Shown here: piece after piece, positions 39,163-49,709 of the stretch
Layout of the letters: the number at the start of each line of letters is the position of its first letter
How positions within the stretch are numbered: the first letter of the stretch is position 1
Origin: Pseudomonas monteilii
GTDB taxonomy: Bacteria; Pseudomonadota; Gammaproteobacteria; Pseudomonadales; Pseudomonadaceae
Assembly (NCBI GenBank): GCA_001534745.1
Contig: CP013997.1
Location: 3,286,001-3,350,000, forward strand
Direction: 5' to 3'
DNA: 64,000 nucleotides
Notes under the pieces: model-generated
Seen by the model: the letters and a program-made list of their open reading frames with translations, nothing else
Databases searched by the model: none
Told to the model about the DNA's origin: nothing
Translations under genes and position numbers: made by a program

Positions 39163-41829
39163 TCAGACCAGGCGCGACAGCAGCTCCCTGGCTTCCAGAC
39201 GCTGCCCTTCATCACCATCCTTGACTACTTCGTCGAGGATGTCGCGGGCCCCCTGTGGATCGCCCATGTCGACGTAGGCACGGGCCAGGTCGAGCTTGGT
39301 GGCCACTTCGTCGGCGCCCGAGAAGAAGTCGAAGTCCAGGTCATCGACCGGCTCGGGCTCGGGCTCGGGTTCCGGCTCAGACTCAGGCGCTGGCGTGGCG
39401 GCCGCCACGGTCGGCGCGCTGGCCGCTGGCGTGTCGAAGCTGTCCGACAGCCTGTCCAGCTCGGCATTGACGTCGTCCAGCTCACTGGCGAAGTTGCGCG
39501 CAGCGGGCGAGTCATCGTCCAGCGCCAGGGAAAGATCGAAATCATCGCCCAGGTCAGGTTCGTTGACCGCAGCTGCGCGCGACTCACCGCGTCCGTCCTC
39601 CACCGCGAAGGCATCGTCGGGACGGAACGGCTCGTCGGCGTCGGGCGTACCCACGTCCAGGTCGAACGCATCACCCGCCGCTTGTGCCTGGGCCTGGGCC
39701 AGCATGGCCTCGAAGTCGTCGTCGGCGTCGTTCTGTTCGACCGGGGCGGCAGGCGCCTGGCCCGGCGCCGTGGTCGTGACCGGCTCGAGCACCGGCGGCT
39801 CGGCGTAGCCGGCCACGGGCAGGTCGGCATTGACCTCAAGGTCGGCTGCTGCACCCAGCACCTCGTCCGGCACTTCGGCCAAAGGATCGTCTTCGACCTC
39901 AGTCTCGCGTGCTGCGCCTGGCATCACCGGCTCGCGGCGGGGTGTTTCGTCCAGCAGCGTCTGCACGTACTGCTCGTCGCGTTCCGTCGCCAAGGCGGCG
40001 GCGCCCAGGCCTGCGGCGACCATGCCGAGCATCGCCGGGAAGCGCTGCTTGAGCGTATCGACCTCGGTCTGGTTCTGATGCGTGGCGGGCAGTTGCCGCT
40101 CCTGGCTGACGAAGCCGTCCCGATCACCCTGGCGACCGTACACTTCCATCAACTTCAGGCGCAGGTCGTTGCGGCTCGGGTGCGCGGCTACACCGGCTTC
40201 CAGCAGCTCGGCGGCATCGTTCAAACGGCCGTCGGCGATCTTCAGCTCGGCCTCCATCAGCACCCGATCGGCTGCCAACGCTTCGGCCTGTTCACGGGAC
40301 TGCGCCTGTTCGGCCGGCATGGCAGCGGCCGTCGAGGCCGCCACGACCGCCGGCGACAGGGTGTGCGGAATGTCGAGTTCATCGAAGCTGCCCGGTGGCA
40401 GGTCGAGTTCCGGATCGTTCTGCTCTTCGGCCAGCTCACGCGCCATGCGCAGGTGCTTCTCGGCTTCCTGCTGGGCCTTGCGCTTGCGCAGGATGATCAG
40501 CACCAGCAGCAACAGCACCAGCAGAAGGGAGCCGGCGATGACGGCCAGCAGCCAGGGATTGCCCAGTAGCGTATCGAGCGGGTCGCGCGCGGATGGCGTG
40601 GCCTCGGCCGGGGTGGCTTCAGGCTGGGTGCCGGCCGCCGCAGGTGCTGGCTGAATGACGGACTCGCTCGCCGTGGAAGGCGTGGCGGCCACGGGAGGCA
40701 GGGTGTCCGCAGCGCCCGTGACGGGCGTCGCGCCAGCGGCCTCGGCTGGCGTTTCGCCAGGCAGCGCAGGTGTGGCCGCGGGTGTACCGGCACCCACGGC
40801 AGTCGACGGCGCCGCCGCCGGCATGCCCGCCTGTTGCGACAGGCGTGCCAGCTGGTCGTTCTTGAGTTCGATCAGCCGCTGCAGCTTGTCCAGCTGGCTT
40901 TCCAGATCGGTCATGCGGCTCTTGAGTTCTTCGTTGTCCCGCCGGCTGGTGTCGAGGCTTTCCTGGGCCACGGCCAGCTGATCGTTGAGGGCGCGGGCAT
41001 CGTTGGCGGCGGCCGTCGTCTCGGGCGCCACCAGGCGCAGGTTGTCGGCCTGGGCCACCTGGGCAGGCGCGGCCCCGGCGCTGGTCCGCCGCGTGGCGTC
41101 CAGCTGTCGTGCACGCGGCCCCAGGCGCCGGCCCTCGCGCCAGGCGGCGTACTGCTCGGCGACCTCGGCCTCGGCCTCACGCTGCGGGATGCTCTGGATC
41201 TGCTGCGCGTCGGGCAGGCGCAGGACCTGCCCGACCTTGAGCTGGTTGATGTTGTTGTTGATGAAGGCGTCCGGGTTGAGCGCCTGGATCGCCAGCATGG
41301 TCTGCTGCACGGACCCGCCCTGGGCGTTGCGCGCGGCGATCTGCCACAAGGTGTCACGGCGCCGGCTGGTGTAGGTATCGGCCGCGGTCACGGCAGGCTG
41401 GACACCCGGCGTGGCGCGCGAGGGCTGTGGCTGGGGGCGATCGAGCGCGACATCGTAGTCACGCAGCAGACGCCCCTGGGGCCACATGACCTGCACGAGG
41501 AACTTGACCACCGGGGCCGGCAATGCTGCGCTCGAGGTCACGCGCAGCACGCTGCGGCCGTTGGGCACGATCACCGGCGTGAAGGTCAGGTCTTCGAGGT
41601 AGGCCGGCATGGGGATGCCCGCACGGCTGAACTCTTCCGGACCTGCCAGGCTCGGCCTGAGGTCGGCCGCCGTCAGGTCCTGCACGTCGCGCAGCTCGAT
41701 CTCGGCATCCAGGGGCTGACCCTGGCCGGACTTGAGCGTCAGGTCGCCCAGTTCCAGAGCGTTGACCACGCCAGAGGACAACGCGGTAGCGGCGGCAATG
41801 GCCAGCACCATCTTGCGGATTCGAAGCAT
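39163..41829 (-). CDS. fimV: FimV/HubP family polar landmark protein
   Basis: 888 residues. Signal peptide (1-24, cleavage before LELGDL), periplasmic FimV N-domain, a LysM peptidoglycan-binding domain around 150-205 (SRRRDTLWQIAARN, then NQLKVGQVLRLPD), a coiled coil, a membrane helix (LLAVIAGSLLLVLLLLVLII), then a long acidic cytoplasmic region. The C-terminal FimV/TPR motif is ATKLDLARAYVDMGDPQGAR. Organises the cell pole, type IV pili and chemosensory or c-di-GMP systems. It lies between asd/usg and truA as in other Pseudomonas. Confidence 0.95.
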   Translation of the reverse strand: MLRIRKMVLAIAAATALSSGVVNALELGDLTLKSGQGQPLDAEIELRDVQDLTAADLRPSLAGPEEFSRAGIPMPAYLEDLTFTPVIVPNGRSVLRVTSSAALPAPVVKFLVQVMWPQGRLLRDYDVALDRPQPQPSRATPGVQPAVTAADTYTSRRRDTLWQIAARNAQGGSVQQTMLAIQALNPDAFINNNINQLKVGQVLRLPDAQQIQSIPQREAEAEVAEQYAAWREGRRLGPRARQLDATRRTSAGAAPAQVAQADNLRLVAPETTAAANDARALNDQLAVAQESLDTSRRDNEELKSRMTDLESQLDKLQRLIELKNDQLARLSQQAGMPAAAPSTAVGAGTPAATPALPGETPAEAAGATPVTGAADTLPPVAATPSTASESVIQPAPAAAGTQPEATPAEATPSARDPLDTLLGNPWLLAVIAGSLLLVLLLLVLIILRKRKAQQEAEKHLRMARELAEEQNDPELDLPPGSFDELDIPHTLSPAVVAASTAAAMPAEQAQSREQAEALAADRVLMEAELKIADGRLNDAAELLEAGVAAHPSRNDLRLKLMEVYGRQGDRDGFVSQERQLPATHQNQTEVDTLKQRFPAMLGMVAAGLGAAALATERDEQYVQTLLDETPRREPVMPGAARETEVEDDPLAEVPDEVLGAAADLEVNADLPVAGYAEPPVLEPVTTTAPGQAPAAPVEQNDADDDFEAMLAQAQAQAAGDAFDLDVGTPDADEPFRPDDAFAVEDGRGESRAAAVNEPDLGDDFDLSLALDDDSPAARNFASELDDVNAELDRLSDSFDTPAASAPTVAAATPAPESEPEPEPEPEPVDDLDFDFFSGADEVATKLDLARAYVDMGDPQGARDILDEVVKDGDEGQRLEARELLSRLV

Positions 41830-41903
41830 GACCCCTTCCCTATCGATGAATCGTCCCGGCGAGCCCGTGATGGAACAAGGACATAAGTGCTGGCAAGTAT
41901 CTT

Positions 41904-42908
41904 TTACAGCTGGTCTTTTATCAACAAGCGCGCTATCTGCACCGCGTTGAGCGCCGCGCCCTTGCGCAGGTTGTCGGTGGTCAGCCAGAGGTTGAGCTGC
42001 TCGGCATCGTCGATGCCCTGGCGTACTCGTCCAACATAGACCACATCCTGGCCCACTGCATCGCCGACCGGTGTCGGGTAGTCGTCACCTTCCACGCGCT
42101 CGAGGCTCTCGCCGGCATCGAGCGCCGCGTTGACCGCCGCCAGATCGACCGGACGACGGCTTTGCACGGTGACGCTGTAGCTGTCGCCGAAGAACACCGG
42201 GACCTGGATGCAGGTGACACCGACCTTGAGCGTGGGCGCGTCCAGCACGGCACGCAGCTCATCGACCAGCCGACGTTCCAGCAGGCCATGGCCCTGGTCA
42301 TCGTTCGGGCCGACCTGGGCCAGCAGGTTGAAGGCCATCTGCCGGTCGAAGAAACGCGGCTCGAGCGGCCGGGCGTTGAGCAGCTCGGCAGTCTGCCGGG
42401 CCAGCTCGGTCACCGCTTCGCGCCCTTGGGCGGAGACGGCCAGGCAGGCGGTCAGCTGAATACGCTCGATGTCCAGCAGCTCACGCAGAGGTGCCAGCGC
42501 CACGGCCAGGCTGATCGTCGCCGGGCTGGGGCTGGCCACCAGGGCAGGCCGTGTCACCTGAGCGAGCTGTGATCCGTTGACTTCCGGCACCACCACCGGC
42601 GCCTGCTCGAGGCCGCCGGACAGGTCGATGACCGAGCACTGGGCCGCCAGGGCCTTGTCGGCCAGCCGGCGGCTGACCTCGGGCCCTGCGGCGAAGAAGG
42701 CCAGCTGGACCTGGGTGAAATCGAAGTTCTCCACCTCGCGCACGCGCACGTTCCGGCCACGGAAGGCAACGCTGCTGCCGGCGGACTCGAGGCTGGCCAG
42801 CAGGTGCAGTTCGCCGACCGGGAAGTCGAGTTCCTCGAGCAGTTGCACGAGGGTTTCACCCACCGAGCCGGTGGCACCGATGACGGCGATGTCGAAAGCA
42901 TGGGGCAT
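41904..42908 (-). CDS. Usg-type aspartate-semialdehyde dehydrogenase paralogue
   Basis: 334 residues, Asd fold: DIAVIGATGSVGETLVQLLE (NADP loop). The position of the catalytic Cys (PNCS/T in true enzymes) reads ASPSPATISLAV, so the nucleophile is lost. This is the USG-1 type, usually found next to asd and without known activity. Start MPHAFDIAV at 42908. It lies between asd and fimV on the same strand, but a terminator and REP separate it from asd. Confidence 0.87.
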   Translation of the reverse strand: MPHAFDIAVIGATGSVGETLVQLLEELDFPVGELHLLASLESAGSSVAFRGRNVRVREVENFDFTQVQLAFFAAGPEVSRRLADKALAAQCSVIDLSGGLEQAPVVVPEVNGSQLAQVTRPALVASPSPATISLAVALAPLRELLDIERIQLTACLAVSAQGREAVTELARQTAELLNARPLEPRFFDRQMAFNLLAQVGPNDDQGHGLLERRLVDELRAVLDAPTLKVGVTCIQVPVFFGDSYSVTVQSRRPVDLAAVNAALDAGESLERVEGDDYPTPVGDAVGQDVVYVGRVRQGIDDAEQLNLWLTTDNLRKGAALNAVQIARLLIKDQL

Positions 42909-43067
42909 GGAAAAGTCCTCCGGATGAGCGAGGAGCGGCACTTTACGCCGATTGCGTGGGTGAGGCCATGGGGGTTGGGCTGGGGTGTGGAGCGGTCATG
43001 GTGGGCAAGCCTGCTTCACTCTGCGGTGTGGCCTCTTGATTATCTGGGACATGGGGGTGGCTGACTT

Positions 43068-43211
43068 TATGGGCCCTGCGGGCCCAATCGCGGCACAGGG
43101 GCCGCTCCTACACCCGTAGCTCCACCGCAGCGTTGCAGACAATTTCAGCCCCTGTGGAAGCGGCCCCTGCCGGGACGCCGGACCGGCCGCGATTGGGCCC
43201 GCAGGGCCCAC
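43068..43211. repeat. Intact REP pair of the second type
   Basis: Left arm ATGGGCCCTGCGGGCCCAAT followed by CGCGGCACAGGGGCCGCTCC; right arm (about 43150-43211) is the inverted version ending GGGCCCGCAGGGCCCA. Same family as the REP split by the IS110 element and the copy at 57618. It lies in the asd-usg gap, where nothing else but the asd terminator is seen. Confidence 0.88.
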
Positions 43212-43293
43212 GAAGCCCGTCACCGCACAGGCGCATGGGTCGAGGTACACCGTCCCACGGTCCGCACCCACCACCGGTCGCCCATGCTCCATG

Positions 43294-43325
43294 AAAAAGC
43301 CCGCCCCTGCAGGACAGGGGCGGGC
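43294..43325 (-). terminator. Rho-independent terminator of asd
   Basis: An 11-bp stem GCCCGCCCCTG (43299-43309) with CAGGGGCGGGC (43315-43325); on the minus strand it is followed by TTTTT. It is 30 bases after the asd stop. Confidence 0.92.
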
Positions 43326-43354
43326 CAGGTTCACGCGTCAGGCAGCCGACGCGT

Positions 43355-44467
43355 TCAACGCTCCAGCAGGATGCGCAGCATGCGACGCAGCGGTTCGGCG
43401 GCGCCCCAGAGCAGCTGGTCGCCGACGGTGAAGGCGCCCAGGTACTGGGAGCCCATGTTCAGCTTGCGCAGACGGCCCACCGGCACGTTCAGGGTGCCGG
43501 TCACCTGGGTCGGGCTCAGCTCCTGCATGCTGATCTCGCGGTGGTTGGGCACCAGCTTCACCCACGGGTTGTGCTGGCTGATCATGCCTTCGATGTCGGC
43601 CAGTGGCACGTCCTTGTTCAGCTTGATGGTCAGCGCCTGGCTGTGGCAGCGCATGGCACCGATGCGCACACAGATGCCATCGACCGGAATCGGGTTCTTG
43701 AAGCGGCCGAGGATCTTGTTGGTCTCGGCCTGGGCCTTCCATTCCTCACGGCTCTGGCCGTTGGGCAGCTCCTTGTCGATCCACGGAATCAGGCTGCCCG
43801 ACAGCGGCACGCCGAAGTGTTCGGTCGGGAACGCTTCGCCCCGCATGCTCTCGGCGACCTTGCGGTCGATGTCGAGGATGGCGCTGGCCGGGTTGGCCAG
43901 GTCATCGGCGACGGCGGCATGGGTGGCGCCCATCTGGCGGATCAGCTCGCGCATGTTCTGCGCACCGGCGCCGGAGGCGGCCTGGTAGGTCATGGCGCTC
44001 ATCCATTCCACCAGCCCGGCCTCGAACAGACCGCCCAGGCCCATCAGCATCAGGCTGACGGTGCAGTTGCCGCCGATGTAGTTGCGCGTGCCGGCATCGA
44101 GCTGCTGGTCGATGACACGACGGTTGACCGGGTCCAGCACGATCACCGCGTCGTCCTGCATGCGCAGGCTGGAGGCCGCGTCGATCCAGTAGCCTTTCCA
44201 GCCGGCTTCACGCAGCTTGGGGAAGACTTCGCTGGTGTAGTCGCCGCCCTGGCAGGTCAGGATGACATCGAGGGTCTTGAGCTCGTCGATGCTGTAGGCG
44301 TCCTTCAGCGGGGCAATGTCCTTGCCCACCGCCGGGCCTTGGCCCCCGACGTTCGAGGTGGTGAAGAAGACCGGCTCGATCAGGTCGAAGTCCTTCTCCT
44401 CCAGCATCCGCTGCATGAGCACGGAACCAACCATGCCGCGCCAACCGATCAGACCTACACGTTTCAT
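43355..44467 (-). CDS. asd: Aspartate-semialdehyde dehydrogenase
   Basis: 370 residues, the enterobacterial/Pseudomonas type. Reduces aspartyl phosphate to aspartate semialdehyde for Lys, Met, Thr and cell-wall diaminopimelate. [20 protein letters not shown] (NADP loop), nucleophile Cys in [10 protein letters not shown], later [12 protein letters not shown]. Starts at 44467, 65 bases after leuB, in the leu-asd-usg-fimV order. Confidence 0.97.
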   Translation of the reverse strand: MKRVGLIGWRGMVGSVLMQRMLEEKDFDLIEPVFFTTSNVGGQGPAVGKDIAPLKDAYSIDELKTLDVILTCQGGDYTSEVFPKLREAGWKGYWIDAASSLRMQDDAVIVLDPVNRRVIDQQLDAGTRNYIGGNCTVSLMLMGLGGLFEAGLVEWMSAMTYQAASGAGAQNMRELIRQMGATHAAVADDLANPASAILDIDRKVAESMRGEAFPTEHFGVPLSGSLIPWIDKELPNGQSREEWKAQAETNKILGRFKNPIPVDGICVRIGAMRCHSQALTIKLNKDVPLADIEGMISQHNPWVKLVPNHREISMQELSPTQVTGTLNVPVGRLRKLNMGSQYLGAFTVGDQLLWGAAEPLRRMLRILLER

Positions 44468-44532
44468 CGCAACTACACCTTTGCTAAAAGTGGGCCGCTA
44501 CCCCATGGATAAACGGTAGCGGGCCAGAGAGA

Positions 44533-45615
44533 TTACAGATTCCGCAGGGCCGCGACTACTGCGTCGCCCATTTCCTGCGTACCGACCTTGTCGCAGCCGC
44601 TCGACCAGATGTCGCCGGTGCGCAGGCCCTGGTCCAGCACACGGCTCACGGCCTGCTCGATGGCATCGGCGGCGGTGTGCTGGTTGAAGCTGTAGCGCAG
44701 CATCATCGACACCGAGAGGATGGTGGCCAACGGGTTGGCGATGCCATGACCGGCGATGTCCGGCGCCGAGCCATGGCAGGGCTCGTACATGCCCTTGTTG
44801 TCGGCATCCAGCGAGGCCGACGGCAGCATGCCGATCGAACCGGTGAGCATGGAGGCTTCGTCGGACAGGATGTCACCGAACATGTTGTCGGTCACCATCA
44901 CGTCGAACTGCTTGGGCGCGCGCACCAGCTGCATCGCCGCGTTGTCGACGTACATGTGGCTCAGCGCCACGTCCGGGTAGTCCTTGGCCACCTCTTCGAC
45001 CACTTCGCGCCACAACTGGCTGGAAGCCAGCACGTTGGCCTTGTCCACCGAGCAGAGCTTCTTGCCACGCACGCGGGCCATGTCGAAACCGACACGGGCG
45101 ATGCGGCGGATTTCGCTCTCGCTGTAGGGCAAGGTGTCGTAGGCCTGGCGCTCGCCGCCGTCCAGTTCACGGGTGCCGCGGGGCGCGCCGAAGTAGATGC
45201 CACCGGTCAGCTCGCGGACGATGAGGATGTCCAGGCCAGCGACGATCTCGGGCTTGAGCGACGAGGCGTCGGCCAGTTGCGGATAGAGGATGGCCGGACG
45301 CAGATTGGCGAACAGGCCCAGTTGCGAACGGATCTTCAGCAGGCCGCGCTCGGGACGGATGTCACGTTCGATACGGTCCCACTTCGGCCCACCCACGGCG
45401 CCCAGCAGCACGGCATCGGCACGGCGAGCGCGCTCGAGCGTCTCGTCGGCCAGCGGCACGCCATGCTTGTCGATGGCCGCGCCGCCGATCACGTCATGCT
45501 CCAGGGTCAGGTCGAGCTGGAACTTGTCGTTGGCCAGCTCCAGCACCTTGACCGCTTCGGCCATGATTTCCGGACCGATGCCGTCACCCGGGAGAATCAG
45601 AATCTGCTTGCTCAT
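44533..45615 (-). CDS. leuB: 3-isopropylmalate dehydrogenase
   Basis: 360 residues. Oxidative decarboxylation in leucine synthesis. [20 protein letters not shown] at the start, [20 protein letters not shown] and the metal/substrate segment [20 protein letters not shown] are diagnostic. The ATG at 45615 has GAGGAAAGC as ribosome site. A methyltransferase gene separates it from leuD. Confidence 0.97.
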   Translation of the reverse strand: MSKQILILPGDGIGPEIMAEAVKVLELANDKFQLDLTLEHDVIGGAAIDKHGVPLADETLERARRADAVLLGAVGGPKWDRIERDIRPERGLLKIRSQLGLFANLRPAILYPQLADASSLKPEIVAGLDILIVRELTGGIYFGAPRGTRELDGGERQAYDTLPYSESEIRRIARVGFDMARVRGKKLCSVDKANVLASSQLWREVVEEVAKDYPDVALSHMYVDNAAMQLVRAPKQFDVMVTDNMFGDILSDEASMLTGSIGMLPSASLDADNKGMYEPCHGSAPDIAGHGIANPLATILSVSMMLRYSFNQHTAADAIEQAVSRVLDQGLRTGDIWSSGCDKVGTQEMGDAVVAALRNL

Positions 45616-45670
45616 GCTTTCCTCATATCCAATCAAGCGGCGCGGCCGGACCGGCCCCGCCGAAACGAAT

Positions 45671-46432
45671 TCAACGCTCGGCCCACAAGACCAGCACGTC
45701 GGTGCTGAATGACCCCTCGTGGTCGATCTGGTAATACTGCCGCACTTCTTCGCCCATGGCGCGCTGCAATGCACGGATGGCCACGCGCATCGCTTCGGGC
45801 GTGCGCATGCGCTCGACCCAGGAGGCGAACTCCAGGTGCAGGCGCTGGCGGGCATGGCTGCGAACCTGCAGGCCGGCCTCGCTTGCCTGGCCGATCCACT
45901 CGGCCGCCGTATAGTCGCGCACATGACTGGTGTCGCGCAGCACCTCGACGCTTTGCAGGTAGGTGTCGAGCAACGGGCTGCCCGGTGACATCACATCGAT
46001 GAAGGCCGCCACGCCGCCAGGTTTCAAGACGCGGCGCACCTCCCGGAGGGCCAGGCCCAGGTCGCTCCAGTGGTGCGCGGAATAGCGGCTGAAGACGAAG
46101 TCGAACGTGCCGTCCTCGAACGGCAGGCACTCGGCGGGCCCCTGAACGGTGGTCACGTTGCCCAGGCCGCGCTCGGCGGCTGCACCGGCGACCACGGCCA
46201 GCATGGCCGTCGACAGGTCGTAGGCCACCACCTCGCCCACCAGCGGCGCGACCTGGAAGCTCACGTGCCCTGCCCCACAACCCAGGTCCAGCACCCGCGC
46301 ACTGCCCTGCCCGCTGACGGCCTCGCGCAGCAGCGCGAACTCGCTGCCTTGCGCGTGCACGGCGCTGCTCAGGTAAGCGGTGGCCTGCTCGCCGAACTGG
46401 CGCTGCACGACGTCGGTGTGGTGTTCGGTCAT
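45671..46432 (-). CDS. Class I SAM-dependent methyltransferase (UbiE-like)
   Basis: 253 residues, Methyltransf_11 fold: [17 protein letters not shown] (SAM motif I), YDLSTAML, then [19 protein letters not shown] and [18 protein letters not shown]. Substrate unknown. A methyltransferase of this kind sits between leuD and leuB in several Pseudomonas. Start [13 protein letters not shown] at 46432 with AAGGAGACC ahead. Confidence 0.9.
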   Translation of the reverse strand: MTEHHTDVVQRQFGEQATAYLSSAVHAQGSEFALLREAVSGQGSARVLDLGCGAGHVSFQVAPLVGEVVAYDLSTAMLAVVAGAAAERGLGNVTTVQGPAECLPFEDGTFDFVFSRYSAHHWSDLGLALREVRRVLKPGGVAAFIDVMSPGSPLLDTYLQSVEVLRDTSHVRDYTAAEWIGQASEAGLQVRSHARQRLHLEFASWVERMRTPEAMRVAIRALQRAMGEEVRQYYQIDHEGSFSTDVLVLWAER

Positions 46433-46454
46433 CGGGGTCTCCTTGGGAGGGGTG

Positions 46455-46566
46455 GTGCAAGCTGCAAGCTGCAAGTCAGAGCGTCAGCGCCGCCTCAACG
46501 TCCGGCCCACACCTGACTCACCGCACTGCCGTTCACTTGTCGCTTGTAGCTTACTGCTTGGAGCTC
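46455..46566. repeat. Intergenic heptad-repeat inverted pair (AAGCTGC family), locus A
   Basis: Left arm GCAAGCTGCAAGCTGCAAGT (from 46457) faces a right arm ACTTGTCGCTTGTAGCTTAC (46534-46553); the arms are complementary at most positions. Same family as the loci at 54298 and 55690. It lies in the 137-base gap between leuD and the methyltransferase. Confidence 0.7.
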
Positions 46567-46569
46567 ACT

Positions 46570-47211
46570 TCACCCACGAAACAGCCAGGGCTGGCTGGCG
46601 CGGTGGCGTTGCTCGAAGGCTGCGATCGCCTCGCTGTCCTGCAAGGTCAGGCCGATGTCGTCCAGGCCGTTGAGCAGGCAATGCTTACGGAAGGCGTCGA
46701 TCTCGAACGTCAGCACCTTGCCATCCGGGCGTGTGACCGCCTGGGCCTGCAGGTCGATGGTGAGCTGGTAGCCCGGCATGGCCTCGACCTGCTTGAACAG
46801 CTCGTCGATCTCCTCGTCCGGCAGGATGATCGGCAACAGGCCGTTCTTGAAGCTGTTGTTGAAGAAGATGTCGGCGAAGCTCGGCGCGATGATGCTGCGG
46901 AACCCGTATTCGTCCAGGGCCCACGGCGCATGCTCGCGGCTCGAGCCGCAACCGAAGTTCTCGCGCGCCAGCAAAACGCTGGCACCCTGGTAGCGGTCGT
47001 GGTTGAGCACGAACTCGGTGTTCAGCGGGCGCTTGCTGTTGTCCTGGTAAGGCTGGCCGACGTCCAGGTAGCGCCACTCGTCGAACAGGTTCGGGCCGAA
47101 ACCGGTGCGCTTGATCGACTTCAAGAACTGCTTGGGAATGATCTGGTCGGTGTCGACGTTGGCACGATCGAGCGGTGCGACCAGGCCGGTGTGCTGGGTG
47201 AAAGCTCTCAT
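46570..47211 (-). CDS. leuD: 3-isopropylmalate dehydratase, small subunit
   Basis: 213 residues. With LeuC isomerises isopropylmalate. [20 protein letters not shown], then [15 protein letters not shown], the swivelling-domain signature. The start codon overlaps the leuC stop (ATGA), so LeuD translation is normally coupled to that of LeuC; the leuC frameshift may therefore matter here too. Confidence 0.96.
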   Translation of the reverse strand: MRAFTQHTGLVAPLDRANVDTDQIIPKQFLKSIKRTGFGPNLFDEWRYLDVGQPYQDNSKRPLNTEFVLNHDRYQGASVLLARENFGCGSSREHAPWALDEYGFRSIIAPSFADIFFNNSFKNGLLPIILPDEEIDELFKQVEAMPGYQLTIDLQAQAVTRPDGKVLTFEIDAFRKHCLLNGLDDIGLTLQDSEAIAAFEQRHRASQPWLFRG

Positions 47212-48640
47212 GCTGCGCTCCCTTGGATCAACTCGCGGACATCGATGAAGTGACCGGCGACCGCGGCGGCGGCGGCCATGGCTGGGCTGACCAAATGGGT
47301 GCGTCCACCGGCGCCCTGGCGGCCTTCGAAGTTACGGTTGGAGGTGGACGCGCAATGCTCGCCACTCTCCAGCCGGTCCGGGTTCATCGCCAGGCACATC
47401 GAGCAGCCTGGTTCACGCCACTCGAAACCGGCGGCGAGGAAGATCTGGTCCAGGCCTTCGCGCTCGGCCTGCGCTTTCACCAGGCCCGAGCCCGGCACCA
47501 CGATCGCCTGCTTGACGCTGGCGGCGACCTTGCGGCCCTTGGCGATCTCGGCGGCAGCGCGCAGGTCTTCGATCCGCGAGTTGGTGCACGAGCCGATGAA
47601 CACGCGATCCAGGCGAATGTCGGTGATCGCCTGGTTGGCCGAGAGGCCCATGTACTTCAAGGCACGCTCGATCGAGCCGCGCTTGACCAGATCCGGCTCG
47701 GCGGCCGGGTCGGGTACGCGTTGGTCGACGGCCAGGACCATCTCGGGCGACGTGCCCCAGCTGACCTGCGGCTTGATGTCTTCGGCACGCAGCTCGACCA
47801 CCGTGTCGAACACCGCATCGTCGTCCGAGACCAGGTCCTGCCAGGCCGCGACCGCCTGCTCCCACTGGGCGTCGGTCGGCGCATACGGGCGCCCCTTGAC
47901 GTAGTCGATGGTGGTCTGGTCGGTAGCCACCAGGCCAACGCGCGCGCCGGCTTCGATGGACATGTTGCAGATGGTCATGCGGCCTTCCATCGACAAGGCG
48001 CGGATGGCGCTGCCAGCGAACTCCATGGCATGCCCGTTGCCACCGGCGGTGCCGATCTTGCCGATCACCGCCAGGACGATGTCCTTGGCCGTGACGCCCT
48101 GGGGCAAGGTGCCGTCTACTTGGACCCGCATGTTCTTCATCTTCTTGGCGACCAGGCACTGGGTGGCGAGCACGTGCTCGACTTCCGAGGTACCGATGCC
48201 ATGGGCCAGGGCGCCGAAAGCGCCATGGGTCGAGGTGTGCGAGTCGCCGCAGACCACGGTCATGCCCGGCAGGGTCGCGCCCTGCTCGGGGCTGATGACG
48301 TGCACGATGCCCTGACGTACGTCGTTCATCTTGAACTCGACGATACCGTACTCGTCGCAGTTTTCATCGAGGGTCTTGACCTGCAGGCGCGACACCTGGT
48401 CAGCGATGGCCTCGATGCCGCCCTTGCGTTCGGGGTGGTGGGCACGTTGTGGTCGGGCGTGGCGATGTTGGCATCGATGCGCCATGGCTTGCGGTGCGCC
48501 AGGCGCAGCCCTTCGAACGCCTGGGGCGAGGTGACTTCGTGAATGATGTGGCGGTCGATGTAGATCAGCGACGACCCATCGTCACGCTGCTTCACTTCGT
48601 GCGCGTCCCAGAGTTTGTCGTAAAGCGTTCTGCCGGCCAT
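47208..48640 (-). pseudogene. leuC: 3-isopropylmalate dehydratase, large subunit, broken by a single-base frameshift
   Basis: The aconitase-family large subunit is split into two frames. Codons 1-70 read [16 protein letters not shown] to [10 protein letters not shown] in one frame. From about 48431 the homologous sequence ([18 protein letters not shown] onward to LIQGSAA) continues in the next frame. The span, 1433 bases, is one short of 478 codons, so one base is missing within 48429-48437 (the minus strand reads CCCCGAACGC where CCCCGGAACGC would restore the frame). All cluster cysteines survive ([12 protein letters not shown]). It is either a sequencing error or a real, recent mutation that would give leucine auxotrophy. 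Confidence 0.93.
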
Positions 48641-48769
48641 GGAGCGTTTCCTCATCAGCGACTTTCTATGCCAAAGACCACTTGGCTTGTACGGATGAAT
48701 GCTATGGCGTTAGATTGAATAACTCAAATTCATAATTTTCATGCTTTGGATAACCTTCAGGAATCACAG
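48641..48769. promoter_or_regulatory. Divergent leuC / LysR-type regulator control region
   Basis: 129 bases, strikingly AT-rich at 48696-48745 compared with the flanks, with the symmetric AAATTCATAATTT (48726-48738). LysR-type regulators usually bind T-N11-A motifs in such divergent gaps. No exact operator is assigned. Confidence 0.45.
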
Positions 48770-49648
48770 ATGGACCTTGCGACCTTGGGCGCCTTCATTG
48801 CCATCGCCGAGACCGGCAGTTTCTCCGGCGCCGCGCAGCGGCTGTTCCTGACCCAGCCGGCGATCAGCAAACGGGTCGCCAACCTCGAGCAGCAGCTCGA
48901 CACGCGGCTGTTCGATCGGCTGGGGCGCGAAGTCACGCTCACCGAGGCCGGACGAGCGCTGCTGCCGCGGGCCTACCAGATCCTCAACGTGCTGGACGAT
49001 ACGCGCCGGGCCCTGACCAATCTCTCTGGCGAAGTCGGCGGGCGGCTGACTCTGGCGACCAGCCATCACATCGGCCTGCATCGCCTGCCGCCCGTGCTGC
49101 GCGCCTTCACCCGACAACATCCCCAGGTCGCACTGGACATTCAGTTCCTCGATTCGGAAGCGGCCTACGACGAAGTGCTGCACGGGCGCGCCGAAATCGC
49201 CGTCATCACCCTGGCGCCCGAGCCCCACGCCCTGATCCGCGCTACGCCGGTCTGGCGCGACTGGCTGGACTTCGTCGCCTCGCCCGAGCACCCGCTGGCC
49301 AACGACCGGGCGGTCAGCCTGGCCGACGTGGCGCGGCATCCGGCGGTGTTCCCAGGCGGCAACACCTTCACCCACCACATCGTCCACCGCCTCTTCGAAA
49401 GCCAGGGCCTGACCCCGAACATCGCCATGAGCACCAACTACCTGGAAACCATCAAGATGATGGTGTCGATCGGCCTGGCCTGGAGCGTGCTGCCGCGCAC
49501 CATGCTCGACGAGCAGGTCGCCTCGATCGCGCTACCGGGCATCGAGCTGTCGCGCCAGCTGGGCTACATTCTGCATACGGAACGCACGCTGTCGAACGCC
49601 GCGCGGGCCTTCATGGCCTTGCTGGACGCTCATGCCACGCCTGGCTGA
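48770..49648 (+). CDS. LysR-type transcriptional regulator divergent from leuC
   Basis: 292 residues. N-terminal HTH (SFSGAAQRLFLTQPAISKRV), then a periplasmic-binding-like effector domain. The ATG at 48770 has AGGA 8 bases upstream. The divergent position next to leuC suggests control of the leu genes, as for other LysR regulators; the effector is unknown. Confidence 0.9.
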   Translation: MDLATLGAFIAIAETGSFSGAAQRLFLTQPAISKRVANLEQQLDTRLFDRLGREVTLTEAGRALLPRAYQILNVLDDTRRALTNLSGEVGGRLTLATSHHIGLHRLPPVLRAFTRQHPQVALDIQFLDSEAAYDEVLHGRAEIAVITLAPEPHALIRATPVWRDWLDFVASPEHPLANDRAVSLADVARHPAVFPGGNTFTHHIVHRLFESQGLTPNIAMSTNYLETIKMMVSIGLAWSVLPRTMLDEQVASIALPGIELSRQLGYILHTERTLSNAARAFMALLDAHATPG

Positions 49649-49709
49649 AACAGGCTCCACTTCCGTCGCTCGCTTCCAAGGACGCGTCATCGCCAAAGGT
49701 CTGGTACCG

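Noticed and set aside
48425..48440. Programmed frameshift in leuC
   Set aside because: leuC is a single frame in other bacteria and there is no slippery heptamer or downstream stimulator; a missing base explains it better.
49632..49709. Earlier start for the GGDEF-EAL protein
   Set aside because: The added 26 residues overlap the end of the LysR gene and carry no conserved sequence; the ATG at 49710 is more likely, though not proven.
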